A DNA stretch of 64,000 nt from Marasmius tenuissimus (taxonomy: Eukaryota; Basidiomycota; Agaricomycetes; Agaricales; Marasmiaceae): the NCBI GenBank assembly GCA_029532415.1, contig JAQOTA010000008.1:186001-250000 (forward strand), read 5' to 3'. A program made the position numbers and the translations under genes. The notes under the pieces were generated by a model. The model saw only the letters and a program-made list of their open reading frames with translations. It made no database searches and was not told the DNA's origin. This document shows, one piece after another, positions 10,162 through 22,439 of the stretch. How positions within the stretch are numbered: position 1 is the stretch's first letter; every line of letters begins with the position of its first letter.

Positions 10162-12300
10162 CGTTTCCCCGCTAGCTCCGTTAAAGCTGAGACAATGGCC
10201 CCACCACCCACATCAACTTGCCCTCCACCATAGCCATTACACCAGCAGTCTCTCGTTTATTTGCACTTAGAATAATCAGATTTGCGCATGAACCTTGAGA
10301 AAAATTAGAAATATAGCGATTTCACGCTCGCCTAAAAAAACCTATATATCTCTTTGAATTTTCCCACCAACATTCCATTTCTCCCGAACCCCTGTAGCAC
10401 GGGTACACGACCCTTGACCCCACTATGGGCCCTGGGTTCTCCACTATTCTGAAAGCTGATGCTCAATCTGTGATGGTATAGAGCTTTTGAACACCAACCT
10501 GGGAGCAGTGGCGATGAAAGAGCAAATTATTGATATGCAAGTGCTCGGCCTCAGTAGCTGAACTTGAGGTTCCGAGTGAGTGATGACTGAGGCGACTATA
10601 AACACGCCCTTAGTGCATATGGAATTGCTCGTAGTGTGAGAAAAGTACATCAGGGGTAAATCAGCGGATGAGAACTTGTCGAGACCCAGTACTTTGTCAC
10701 AGTCTTCTCTTGGCCGAGAACTCTGAACCGTCTTTCAGCCTGCATAGTGAGCGAGTCAGGACTCCAAAGCAACGGGTAACATTGGATATACATCACCACC
10801 TTTCAATTTTGACAGTATACACACACAAGAACCAGTACAACCATCGGTGTATGTCGAGTTCACATCGGCAAAGTGAGGTTCTGGGTTGTTTTACGCTCTC
10901 CGAGTAACACATCTTCTCTGGGAAAACATTATTCTGGGTAGCTGATGGTACAATACATTAGAGTAGGAAGGGATGAAGAGTCGACGCTACTCCCTGTAAG
11001 GTTCTCCCTCGTTTATGGTACCCTTCCCGTTCGTCCTGCTCGTATTCTTCCCCTACCACGGTATTCATCCATATGAAGCTGCCATATATGCCGACTTCTG
11101 CTACTGGTCAATTTTTGGGGCCAAAGGACACGTTGAATGACGAAAAGAATCCAGATTTTGTCGTGGTGTATCCAAAGCCTATCAACGTTGAACAGTAGGT
11201 GCAAGAGGACACAAACACTGGACAGAAAACCTACGCGATGCGCATTGACTCTAATTTACGTCAAGATAACTGAGCTTGCATGTGAATGTGAGCATACCGG
11301 GGAAACAATGCGTACTTTTGGCGGTATGGTGGTCGTTTGGAACGAGGGTTAGTGTGATTACGTGATTTACTTTTGGTAACATTGTTTGAGGGCGCTTATG
11401 GATGCTCGATACACCTCTAGCAACTCAGTCTCAAGCGTCATCGGTATATCAATGTAGATGAGCATTGAGCCTTCAACTCGGAGAGGACGCCTAAGTCTAT
11501 CCGCTTTTAGTGATATTAACAACAGAGACTGTCTGTCCACACATTCACTCTGGAGTGTGAACTCACGGCGGCTGTGGACACCTTGAATTGCTTCGAATGT
11601 TCACTTGGGGCTTAGCCTATACATAATCTATCCGTTAAATCTCGAGATAACTTCGTTTGTGTCTTCTGAGCATCGCCCCGGTCTAGCAGATGTGCGATTG
11701 AGCACCGATATATACGGAATATTGAGACTCGGAGGATTGAACGAATGGGAGTTTCCCTCGCATTGTCAACAAACACACTGAACTCGGCATCAAGGAGTAG
11801 ACTTCACTGAGCGGCCGTGAAATTATGGCTGACCCGAATCTAGCATGTATCAGAACAAACTGGACACTAGTCGCAGTGCACACACACCAACGGTTTTGCC
11901 TTCTCCCTCCAACTTCTCGTGCCACTTCATCTATTTCAGATCTCTTCAGGTTCAAACTTCCAAGGGGCCGGCTAGAGTACACGGATCTAAATAAAGTTCT
12001 ACTCAGGAATGAGCCCCAGTGAAAATCGACAATATTCTCAGGCATTTTCAGGTAGTCTGAGCTATTTCCGTGACGTGAAAAGCGATGTCACGCCCAAAAG
12101 GCCCCGAATAGCTGAGAACGGCCCCGATATAGATGTTTGCGCAATATCGAACTATGCTCAGCTATTGTAGCCCGACTTAAACAAGGCCCTTCGAGCTATT
12201 GCCTGGTATTCAAATGCACTAACATGGCTGACCGATAGGGATATTCCCAGCTATTCTTGCTTCAAGCCACACTTCAACTATTGCCAGATATTTGATACAA
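10162..12300. repeat. Mosaic of diverged duplicated modules, no supported gene
   Basis: About 10380-10450 matches the block containing GTAGC..GGGT.TACGACC that is also found near 20970, 21985, 29670, 40260, 42415 and 55510. About 10670-11400 matches the F modules at 1-900 and 22330-23310. From 11400 to 12300 I see no repeat partner and no coding signal; short AGCTATT words recur between 12060 and 12290. Confidence 0.35.
11356..11366. promoter_or_regulatory. Recurring GATTACGTGAT motif, site 2
   Basis: The site has the same core and the same upstream context (GCGGTATGGTGGTCGTTTGG, then GGGTTAGT) as the site at 884. It is followed by GAGGGCGCTTATGGATGCTCGAT, which also recurs near 31550 and 43610. 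Confidence 0.3.
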
Positions 12301-13125
12301 GTAAATTTTATTTCACGATAGTATAATACAACAATCGTGTATCATGACTACGGTAGACTATCTCGAGAACGCTGCATCCGGAGCTAGTCGTTTCCACCTC
12401 AAAATTCAACCTATGCGAATTGTCTCGAGTCTCCTAGGAAATGAAAATGAGTAAGTACTGTGCTACTGGGAAAGAGCTGAGTATACGCACACCTCTGAAA
12501 GAAATCTGGAATGTCACTGGGACTCACGCGTACTATCTGGTTGCCTGCAGACCGTCTCGACACCAAAGGCTGAGCTGGGTAGGGTACGGAGGGATTGCAG
12601 TAGACTCCATCCGGAATGATTGAAAGCGACATCAGCGGCCAATTAGCGACTCAAGCATTGGTAGACGCACCGAGTTATCACCCCAGATACCACAAACCAC
12701 GACTTGTACTCAACCTCATTGACATATCTTCGATGGGGTGTGTCGCCGCAAGTGTACCTTTTGGGTATAGTCGAGGAAGGAGTTGGTACGTTCAGTATCA
12801 GAGGATTATGGGAGAAAAGACATTACCTGAACCATGCAATTCGCTCCGCGGAAGTGGTGGTATGGTGGTGGTATGTTGGTGGTGTCAAAGAGAGTGAGCT
12901 GGCAAGTGGCTGTGTCCAGCATTCCCTTTTTGTATAGGTTGCATCATCAATTAAACGAGCTCAAGTCAAATTTCCTTCAAGTGACCAAGTCCGACAGACA
13001 AGGTGTCGAACACTGTATTGTTCATGAGATGTGGTAGGCATTGGAGAGTCTCAAGGGCACATACAAGAGAAGACCTTCCACACAGCTGTCGACTTGGACA
13101 CATTCACGATTCCATGCCCGGTCCG
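12301..13125. other. Region without recognised gene
   Basis: Frames open on the + strand around 12441-13037 are short, overlap one another and show no recognisable domain. The only structure is a TGG-rich microsatellite at 12854-12885. Confidence 0.3.
12854..12885 (+). repeat. TGG/GGTAT microsatellite-like tract
   Basis: The sequence is a run of GTGGTGGTATGGTGGTGGTA type, imperfect trinucleotide repeats over about 32 bases. It lies in non-coding DNA. Confidence 0.6.
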
Positions 13126-13668
13126 GTTCCAACCAAGGGGGCACACGGGATTGAATCCCTGACCGGGGGGGTAGGAGGGAGGGGGGTCTGCCGGAGGCTA
13201 TGAAAAATTTTTTGGAACCACCTACATTGAAGATGTTCGTGGCCTCAAGAAGACTCTGGCATACATTTTTTCAATGCAAAACCCTTGTCAAAGGTCATTA
13301 ATGGTGTAAAGTGTGCTTTTTGGTAAATGTTTTGGTTATCTATCTGCAATTATTGAACAGCAGCAGTAGACACGTGAAGGTGCAGACATGAATGGATTTA
13401 TTACCAGAGATATCAAAGCTGATTAAAACATCCCATTAACAAGAGGTGTGTGTAGAAAACACGCTAGAAATAGCAGAATTCAACCAGTGGTTAAAGTCAA
13501 CTCTCGCTTAAGTTGATTTACTCAGGTGTGAGAAAGGAGTCACGTGGAACTACCATATATGGTGCGTGTGAAGCTTACGTAGGGGAGGGAGGGTCTCTCT
13601 AGGCGGTGGCTCGGAAAAAATCGACCCTAGGTCTTTTTTTTTCAAGGGCGTGCCCCCTTGGTTCCAAC
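13126..13668. mobile_element. Candidate TIR element, about 543 bp
   Basis: GTTCCAACCAAGGGGGCAC at 13126-13144 is mirrored by GTGCCCCCTTGGTTCCAAC at 13650-13668, 17 of 19 bases in inverted match. G-rich tracts lie just inside both ends (GGAGGGAGGGGGG and GGGGAGGGAGGG), in direct orientation. There is no transposase frame, which suits a non-autonomous element. I could not find a convincing target duplication, so the exact limits are uncertain. Confidence 0.45.
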
Positions 13669-15430
13669 TCTCGCCGGCGCTTAGAACTTCATGTGTGAAA
13701 TTTTAGGCGCCGATAGTAATTGGCTTCGAGGCACCGCTACTAGTTGACCGTACTCTCACAATTTCTCAGTATCGCTCAAACTCGTTGAATTCACTTTTGT
13801 ACCTCGTGAGTGGCACACTGTAGTGTACTGGTGGAATACTACCCAGTCCATGGCATAGAATGGTCAAGTCGGCGCCAAAAAAGGCGCGACTAGACTCACT
13901 AGAGCTCTCAGTCCACCAGCTATTGCTAAGTCAGAAATTTGTTGGTGGGTCTGGGGAAATAGCTAGCAACATGCCGCGACTGGGGTCGTGGGACCATATG
14001 ACAGTGTTCCCCTTGGGCCAGGTTTGTATTGCTTTTCAATTACTTACGGAAATCATGACGTTTTTAGGCAAGCGACTCGGTCTCAGAATACGGTAGACTA
14101 GGATAGAATAGGTATGAACAACCCAAATAATGAAATATCGGATATATAATAGCTGGCGCCATCTGACAATACCTACCAATACCCAAAATTTTTGTCGATT
14201 CTCACTGGGAATGAGCATTGATTCCTCGAGGGTGGCCAATGGAGAATGACCTTTCCACGGGACGCAACCTGTACTACGACTTCGGGAGACACTGATGACA
14301 ATTGGTTCTGAAGTGTTCGGGCAACTTCTAGACTGCACCTGTGTCATCTCATACAAGGCTGGATTAAGATACGCAGAAGGAGGTTACGAGACCCAATAAC
14401 GCAGGTCGAGTTCCATGAGGAGGTACTCGAAAGGCGCAAAGCTGTACGTTTGAGCCTCGACCTTGAGCGCACTGGGGCAATTAGTATGAAACTGCCGGAT
14501 GGTGGTGAACAATCAATGTCCTTAAATCCGTCACTCAAAGAGCGCTTTCAACTCCGTTAGATCAGAGTTGCAGAGAACAGATTGCTGTGGCCACTGTCCT
14601 TATGTTCGACTGTCTTGCTGCGACCCGCTGGTCGCTTGACGGATGAGCCATCTTTAATCCTAATGAGGAAACTAGAACACCTCCAGTACTATTCCTATTT
14701 CAGTACCGAAGAGTATCCCGAGCAACCGAGAAACTGGATGGGCCGTTCATTTGGCAAGTATCCGGGGGAGAAAAAGTCCAATGCCAGCCAAGAGCGCTTG
14801 ACCCGAGGTCGTCCTTCATATCCCGGATTCAGTACGCCGCATATTAGAGTTATAATGCTTCCAATCAGTTTACCCTGAGTCTTACCACATGGAGAGCGAA
14901 TTCAATCCGACTGAATGTGCTGAGGGTCATCAGGATAAACTGAAACCGGAAATTTAGGGACTGAAAGCAAGGTGAAAACAACGTTCATGGTAATCAGGAT
15001 ATCGAGCGGGATGTCTGCTGGTGGGTTCTATATGCATAGAGAGGAGATTATAACGGAATACGAGAACTGACCAAACCCACCATTTGATAGTCAAGCCTCT
15101 GGTACTCTACCATAAAGTAGGCATTCAAAGGAGGCCTTTCCAATCGGTCACCCGAGCTCCTACTAGAAGTCGTCCATCATAGTCTCGGTACTCTGACTCA
15201 AGCTTTGGCTCTGAGCACTGGTCATATATCTTTGAATGAATGCTCGAGTGGACGTACCTAGCAGCAATGAACGACACCCTTCACGAATTCTGTGATTTTT
15301 TATCTCGTTGGATTTGACCTTTCAACCTCAGGTATGAGAAGCCGCAAGCGAGATCCATTCGACTTGACACTACCGATTCGTAGAAACACCGAACCAAAGT
15401 CAGAAAGTAATCAAGAAAAATGACATGGTG
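13669..15430. other. Region with gene fragments, partly an inverted module
   Basis: An open + frame at 14312-14560 (83 codons) has protein-like composition (QVEFHEEVLERRKAV, LSLDLERTG) but no start and no recognised family; the frame just upstream (RETLMTIGSEVFGQLL) suggests a broken multi-exon gene. Between 14740 and 14900 the + strand matches the minus strand of 24080-24230 (GTACGCCGCATATTAGAGTT against GTGCGCCGCATATTCGAGTT), so this part of the module has been inverted. Confidence 0.3.
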
Positions 15431-16900
15431 GCGGCAGGAAGAAAGCGCAGAGTTTCGAGGCCAGACTCAAAAATATTGCCTGCCGCCAATATCCCGAAGT
15501 TTAAGCTCCGCTCGAACGTGCTTCACCACCACCACCATGACTCATCGACTCGCATCCTTAAGCCGTGCAACCTAGTTACGACCTTCTGGATACCAATCAG
15601 TTGTTGAAAAGGTTTGGCTTGGTGTTTCATTCCAGCAATCTTTTTCTAATGTTGATTTGACTTTGAGTGATAAGCTAGGAACAAGGTTTAACTCGAAATC
15701 TGAGTAGAAAAGTGAGCAACTCGGCGCATTCGGACAATGTTATGAGCCTCCAGTATCCATCTGAATGGCTCGAATAAACTCTGTAGGTTTATTTGGCCGA
15801 ATTTGACCCAATACTCATAAGGTGGAGTACACCAAAGTCTGAACTAAACTTCCTTGATTTGAGACTAGTCACTTTCTCTTAGTGGTAAGCTCTTACAGCG
15901 CGGGTGCGGCTGTCTCCTGTGCTACGTCACACGAACGTATAGTGGTTGCTTTAGCAATTGATTTCATTTGGTTCTTCGATACGTGAGCATCTTTCTCTAC
16001 TGACAACGGATTTGAGGTCTCCTGATGTCATGAGCTCGAAGACTCAAAAAGCCTTCGCCGTTCCTTTTCAGTCATGATCCATGAATGAATCAATTGATCT
16101 TCCGAATGAACTTGACTGGAAGGTACTTTGTCACAGCGAGCTGAGTCCCATTGCGGGATGATCAGTGAGAGTGAGATCCTGGCCATCTGGTGTTTAGTTT
16201 AACGCCCTGTCGCCCAAATCATCGTTGATTTGATACCGCTGTCACCGTCTTCATATGGGTGTTTGATATAAAATAAAGCGGCTTTATGGCCCTATATCAG
16301 GACTGGTATTACCAACGGAGTGGTAGGTTCTCATCTTTAGAGGGTGCCTTTTCCTCTTTTCTTTTCAGCCTCGACTCTGACTGGCACCTTCTATCAGAAC
16401 CTACAGCATTTACCTCATAGGCTTGTGATCTTGAGGTAAGTACACCGCTCATATGGGAAAGATCAAGCGCTGATTAAACCCAGTGCAGGTATTACACTTA
16501 GAGAGGCATAAAACTCAGAGAACTGAGAGTTACAGTAAGTATTGGACGGTATTACTGGCGCATCGGGAGTTCCCTAATCATTCTTCTGTGGGTAATGCTT
16601 GAAATCCTCCGAGTATAATCCCTCCCCCTGTACGATGAGGCAGTGTACCATGCATGAGATTCATCACAACAGCAAGAACATCACGACATTGCCACATCCA
16701 TGATCTCGTTCGCTATCAATCATGAGTTTGTTCGAAGGCAACAGGATGATTACATCATCTTTGTAGCATGTCAACACAAGTCCAGCAGGAGTTCACATCA
16801 GTGTCAACGGGCGTTGTCCGTTGGTCTCCCTCTTGCTGTCACCTCTTCAACAGGATCCACCCATTTTTGTTTCCCTTCTGTTTTTCTACGCTCTACTAGA
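15431..16900 (+). repeat. Upstream module of family A copy 2
   Basis: The stretch matches 1829-3129 closely and runs into the ATG of copy 2. The first part (GGAAGAAAGCGCAGAG..., ACCACCACCATGACTCAT) also recurs near 44330 and 57440. It is read as shared 5' flanking DNA. Confidence 0.55.
16264..16320 (+). promoter_or_regulatory. Conserved block upstream of A copy 2
   Basis: The block is nearly identical to 2521-2580 and lies about 580 bp before the ATG. Confidence 0.3.
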
Positions 16901-19535
16901 ATGTCTGGTAGCAGGTTCTTCTCAAACGCAAGCAATATTCAAATTAGTGATGGTGCGACCTTTTCAATTGTGGAGAGGGACCAAGTCACTATTCACAATG
17001 ACATGGGCAGGGAATCACAGTGGATTACTTTGGTGTGTACGAACATAGTCCATCGAGAATAATGTTGTGAACCTCGAGTCTAGAACGGGGATACGTATCG
17101 AAGGATTCCGATGGGAGATATTATCGTTTGGAGAAACGTGTCTTCGACGGTTCTGGATGTTACTGTCGATTCCCGACGCCAAGTATCAACTTCCGGAGTA
17201 TCACAAAAGTTGGGGGAGCTTAAAGTGATTAAACTCAGGAAGACAACCCAACATGTTGGATTAATGGGACTTCCAGGAGGTTTTACTGCCGTGAAGGTGG
17301 AGACCGTGGAGAAAGATCATGCCGAGGCACTCAGCAGCGTGAGTACACTTCAAGAGGTCTGATATAAAGGATAACAACACGAGTTCCTATAGATAATGGA
17401 GCGGTTGTGTCGGGAAATGTCATCACACCGGTACATCAAGCTCCTTTTACTTGCAAGTTGCATCACTGATTCAACTCTTACTAGGTCACCGCTTATCGCC
17501 CAGCTGGTTGGGTTAGGTTGGTCGGAGCGACCGACGTTCCTATTCCACGATGGTAAGCAGTACTCTCAGTTCACCTCTGCGTAGATATTGACAGTGTACG
17601 TTGTAGAACTTGCCAATGGTGACGAATACATCAACAAGATTGTAGCTGGGGGAAATTGGATTGTATACTACTACCTTTGGTATACACAGGTATGTCTGGC
17701 CTTTCAGCATTCTGCACCAGCTGACAGTGCTCTCAGAATATCTCGTTGATCGCTTTGCGCAACGATAAGACTCTTATGATGCCGGTGAGTGGGATATTTT
17801 TAGAGTCAACTACCTATTAATAGCACAGCAGGTGTCGTCGTCGTCGATGTTTTGGACATTCAACCCGAGAACCCACGCTTGGCAGTATGACGTGGCTTCT
17901 GTTTCATTTTCACCACCGAGCGAAAACATCTCTCGCAACCCACTCTTCTCTCCCCCACCCCCACTTCGCCAAACAACTCGTCCACCACTCGACGCCGACG
18001 GAATTATCTCCTGCTTCGAAGAGCAATTCGGTGATTTCTTACATCTAATTACGTCATTGGGGGAAACGAAGCATGTCCAAGACCTGTCAGACTTTGCACG
18101 ACACGGTTATTTGACCTTCGGGGCCGTTGTCCACCGTAATAAACCGGAAATTCTCGCCTACTTCCCTTCCACCCCTTCTCCCGAGTGGTTTTGTGAGAGT
18201 CCCAGCGGCAATGTTCAGGCTAGCTACTCTACCTCTGGTATGTCCATCTACCCATTCCATCCTCCTTCGTGCTAAGTTGTCCAGTCCCCTCCCGTGTCGA
18301 CCTCTCATTCCAAAACATCGACTGTAACCAGATAAACCTCCACTTCTCTCTTTCCTCTCCAGGTCTACTTCCACGTCGCACTGCATATCTCAGCCAGTCT
18401 GTTCCGTTTTTCGAAGACTGTGGTAAACGTTCTAGAGACCTTGGTGCGTTTCCCCAACAACTTCCCACTTTCACCTGCCAATGACAATCTTCGCACAGTG
18501 TTCATTGATGAGGTCCGATTCTCCCTTGTCGGCACCTTCCAATCCAACCCCGCTAGTTCCACTACCCCAGCATACTTGTTTGTTCCGCCCATTCCTGTTG
18601 AGGTGGTCAATAACGTTTACTGTATCCGTTATCCCCTTCCTGAAACTCTCTTCTTCTGGTGCTCGGATCCCGACGGCCAAAATGTCATTTGTGAGGAGGA
18701 CTGGGAGGCATTTGGAATTCCCCAGCTAGAAATTCTCACATGGATTGGTTCGTCGTGGTCCCGGGCTCGATACACATTGGTTCGAGATCATCTACGGAGG
18801 AAGAGCTGCGCTTTGGACGGGAGGCAATATGCACGGGAACATGATTATCCCAAGCTGGCATATGGTGTGGCGGGCCACTCGAGGCCGTCTTCACACCCAG
18901 ATTAGTCGATCCTCACAGCCCCAGGATCACGGTTGTGGATGAGCCAGATACACCTGAAGAAAGCGACAGTTTCTCCGAGCGGTCGAAACACCGAGGTTAT
19001 TCTTTCCATTCCTTACTATGCCAAACCTAGTCATCATAGAGCTGTAAATAACGCCAATGATAATAATACAGTACCTCTCAATCAACCCAGCAGCGAAGCA
19101 CCAAACACCCAATGCATTGGGGCCGACCAAATCACCACATGCGCAGGTACAAATCCTTATGACCCCCATCTAAGTCTTGCTTTGAATCTGTTCTCAGCTA
19201 CTTCACCATCAACTGAAGTTGACCAAGAGGGGCCCAAAGCGCGGATTACTCATGGTCTAGGTCAGTATCCCTTGGGTTGTGTACTCGTTTCATACCCGAA
19301 TGCTGACTTCATAGCACCGTTGCGTCGTTCCTCCCAATCCTATAGCAACGAGTATCAACCGCTGGCATGGCCTCAAGCAATATACGGGCTTTTTGTGCTG
19401 GTTTGGTCGATTGCCGTGGTCATACTCTCTGTCGGTGTTGACAGAGTGACACGGGTGGTGGGCAGTACAAGCCCGGAGAATGTAAACATCAGATCGATAG
19501 CCGAGACGGGGAAAGGAACCACGGATGCCCAATGA
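16901..19535 (+). CDS. Family A copy 2: 13-exon tail-anchored-like protein, unknown function
   Basis: Exons are 16901-17032, 17084-17338, 17393-17430, 17485-17552, 17607-17689, 17737-17784, 17832-18237, 18285-18443, 18499-18864, 18906-18995, 19042-19146, 19198-19260 and 19315-19535; they join in frame to 677 residues. It is closest to copy 1 in its N-terminus (FFSNASNIQISDGATF, VERDQVTI). Exon 7 opens with a serine run (VSSSSMFWTF). Intron 9 is a short 41 nt with an unusual GTGTGG donor, made by loss of about a dozen bases relative to the other copies. The C-terminal hydrophobic segment (YGLFVLVWSIAVVILSV) is intact and the tail is three residues shorter. All frames are open, so it may be functional. 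Confidence 0.8.
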
Positions 19536-20340
19536 ATAGACTGATAATTAGCCGGACATAGGATGTAACGAAAAGTGCGCGCATACATGTGTTATTTTGC
19601 TATATACCGTGCTCGTTCGTAGTATCAGTGACTCCATCGAAAATTGTGAATATGCCCAAGTAGTAAATTGCGAAACCAGAGCATATAATAACTTCTCAGA
19701 TTTTGTCAGGTATCTGGGGGAAACGAGAACATAAGTACGAGGTTTACCCGATCAAAGAAAACAATTGTACTGATACCTTGAGGTTCCAATGACCGCCAGA
19801 GTGAACAATACCTACCAGAACCGGCACTTTGATCAGAATGGCAAACTACGGCGTCCTGGAGACTCGAGGGAGCAGTTTCTTGAATTTCTCGGCTGAGAAG
19901 ATACAATAGCACTAGCAAGGGCCTCCCCAGACAAAGACAGATACCAAAGATCTGTGATTGGAGGAAGACATGAGCCGAATACGACGCGAGAGCACACCTT
20001 CAGCAACATCACGGGGATGGTGAGTCTGTGCACCAGCATACACTTCCATCGTGGCCCTTGACATCGTTACCTAGCTTCACGAGGATGGCAGTAAAAGAAC
20101 CTATCTCCAGGTCGTTCCAAACTGAACGGCTTGGCCATTATCCCATCACAGGTCTGGCTACAGCAAAGACAAACGCAGGAACAAGCTGAAGCACGGGAGC
20201 CTGGCTTTGAAATTCGGTCCTGGCGTCAATCTCCAGAGGTACGAGTTCAAAAAAAAGGACCAATGTTCCGTAAAGAAACTCCTACCCTCGAATGGAACCG
20301 CCCGAGGGTTTAGTTCGTCATGATTTTGCTGGTAAAGACT
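19536..20340. repeat. Downstream module of A copy 2 with family B remnant
   Basis: The DNA matches the flanks after copies 1, 3 and 4. On the minus strand 19998-20104 carries the family B exon (SFTAILVKLGNDVKGHDG) but is 107 instead of 108 nt and runs into TGA. A minus-strand frame at 19706-19918 corresponds to the second block of the family but in another frame than at 6002-6199. No gene is defended. Confidence 0.45.
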
Positions 20341-22439
20341 CGGAGCTATTAGTAGCCACTGGAGCTTGCGTCAATAGGACGGAATGATCTCAATTTGGGA
20401 GGGAGTTCAGATGAAAAAGCTAGAGTGACCACGTTAGGGGCACCGTCTCTGCTCATTTTCTCGCTTAGCGTTATCAGTGGATTCAGCGCGCTGAATGATT
20501 GCTGTCCCAGCCCCAAGGTTCTCGAAAACCAGGAAGTGGATGTTCGTGCCGCCATTGGAAGCCATCCCTCAGTGTGAAATCGACTTTTTGTAGCAAAATT
20601 CGCTTCTTGCCACGATGATGAGGATCTATGATGACCAGGACTAGAGGTGGGCTTCAAATAGCAGTAATTCAATAACGATATTGTCCGATTGTGCTCACCG
20701 AGGAAGACTTTTGATCCTCTCTCACTTGAACACCAGGAGTCCCATCACCCGCACGGACTTCTACTCCGCCAGATCATACCTTCAAAGGCCGCCTTAGGAG
20801 ATTACAATGACCCTCCGTCAATGGCTTAAGACTAAGATGACCGGATATGCGTGTCCTCGGGGGAAATATGTACCAAGTCAACGGAATTGCACTTACCTCA
20901 CAAATTTTGCAAATCATTGGCTCGATACCGATCTTCCGTTCCTCCGTTCCCCCTCCAAAGCGTGGGTTTACAACTCCAATACTGGCCCCGACTCCTTCAC
21001 CGATCCAAAAAACTGTAGCCCGCCGTGATATACCAAGAGAGTCTGAGTAACAGCGACCAAAAAGTAGAACACCGGTGCGAAGATGCTTGACCTTGTTACT
21101 TAAAGGTCGGGTACCTGGTAGAAGACCGTTCGATGACGTAGGTGTTCGGACTTTTTGTCATTAGCCCACCAATTATACCGTGGGTAATCTGATCAAGAGG
21201 ATAGTAGCCAGCCTTGGGGCATATGCTGTTGCTTCGAGGGCACGTAGGTGGGCGAATGCACTACGAGATTCCTGCAGGCCCGGAGTATTCTCTGCTATCC
21301 CCACGCTTTCCCCATCATGAAGCTCATAATGAGCCTACAGCAAGAACAACCGTCCATAGAATCGTGAGCAAAAACCATCTTGTCGGCAGGTACATAGTAC
21401 CGGGGGCGTGGATGGCGAACAACCAGTTAAGGGACATGCACAAGATCATTTTGGTGCATTGTATCGACTCTCGAGCCAGCAAGTGTACTTTGGCACCGAT
21501 TCTAGTACTGGCAAAACGATGTGGGTGTGATAAAAGATGGACCTTGTGAAATATAGCGGGTTTGGATCAGGAAGGGAGGTTCTGTGATAGCCCTGAGGGT
21601 GAATTATAGATTGAGATGGCTAAACAGAGTAGCTATCTGCTCGATAGTCTCCCGCTTCGTGGACAGATATCGCTAGGAGTCCAGCAGTTATGTTGCGGCT
21701 ACCAAGAATCCAACAATTTTCGAACAGGGATCAGTAAGCAGGTAAAAGCTGAGGTGATAGCCTCCCCACGTACACTAATTCTCCTCGAGCTTGCGACTCG
21801 TGTGGCCACCATAGGCGTCCCTTCGACCCTTCTCTGTTCATTTGCACCTAAACTGACGTGAAGATATGTACGTTAGCCTCGAGAAGCTGACTGCTGTGGG
21901 AAATCAACAATTTCATGCTCACCTCGCATCCTTTTCCCCAATACTAATAATCCGTTGGTCCCCAACTTTCTGTAGTATAGGTCTACAGCCCTACTACTAG
22001 CCCCGATCCCTCCACGTCGATCCAAGTGGATATCACACATCTTGATTCAATAACTTCGAACCCCGGCCTCAAAGCAGCGGTGATGAAAGAGCAAGACACA
22101 GACACGCATATGCTTGGCCTCGATGATCAAGGCTCCGGCTCTTAGTACGAGACTTTTCGACAAGGCAAGTTCCTCGTTATTGGGCCAGACAATGATGCGG
22201 TGGGTGATGTTTGAGGGTTCAAAACGAACTTCAGCCATATACCATTGCATACGGCAGGCGTAACGTACACCGAGGTCAAATCAGTGGGCGAGAACTTCCG
22301 AGATGCAGGTACTCCGTAACGGTTATCCTTCGCCGACAAACTTTGTACCTCATGATTAGCGATTCAGGACTCCAAAACAGCAAAGAAACGTTGGCTGTTC
22401 ACCGCAACCTTTCGACTCCGACGGCATCCACATGAGAGC
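20341..22439. repeat. E module, copy 1
   Basis: This 2 kb stretch matches parts of 29080-31640, 40140-43700 and 54880-57300. Landmarks are the GCCCCGACTCC..CACC block (20970 and again 21985), the AGGAGTCCAGCAG..TGTTGCGG block (21680) and, on the minus strand near 21360, a start-like peptide with DSMDGC..RLIMSF that has counterparts at 40850 and 56040. These are remnants of a minus-strand gene family; none of the frames here is continuous. Confidence 0.4.

Noticed and set aside
13140..13160. B-box-like GGATTGAATCC as a sign of a tRNA gene or SINE
   Set aside because: No matching A box, no cloverleaf and no terminator-like T-run in the right place; the inverted ends explain the block better.
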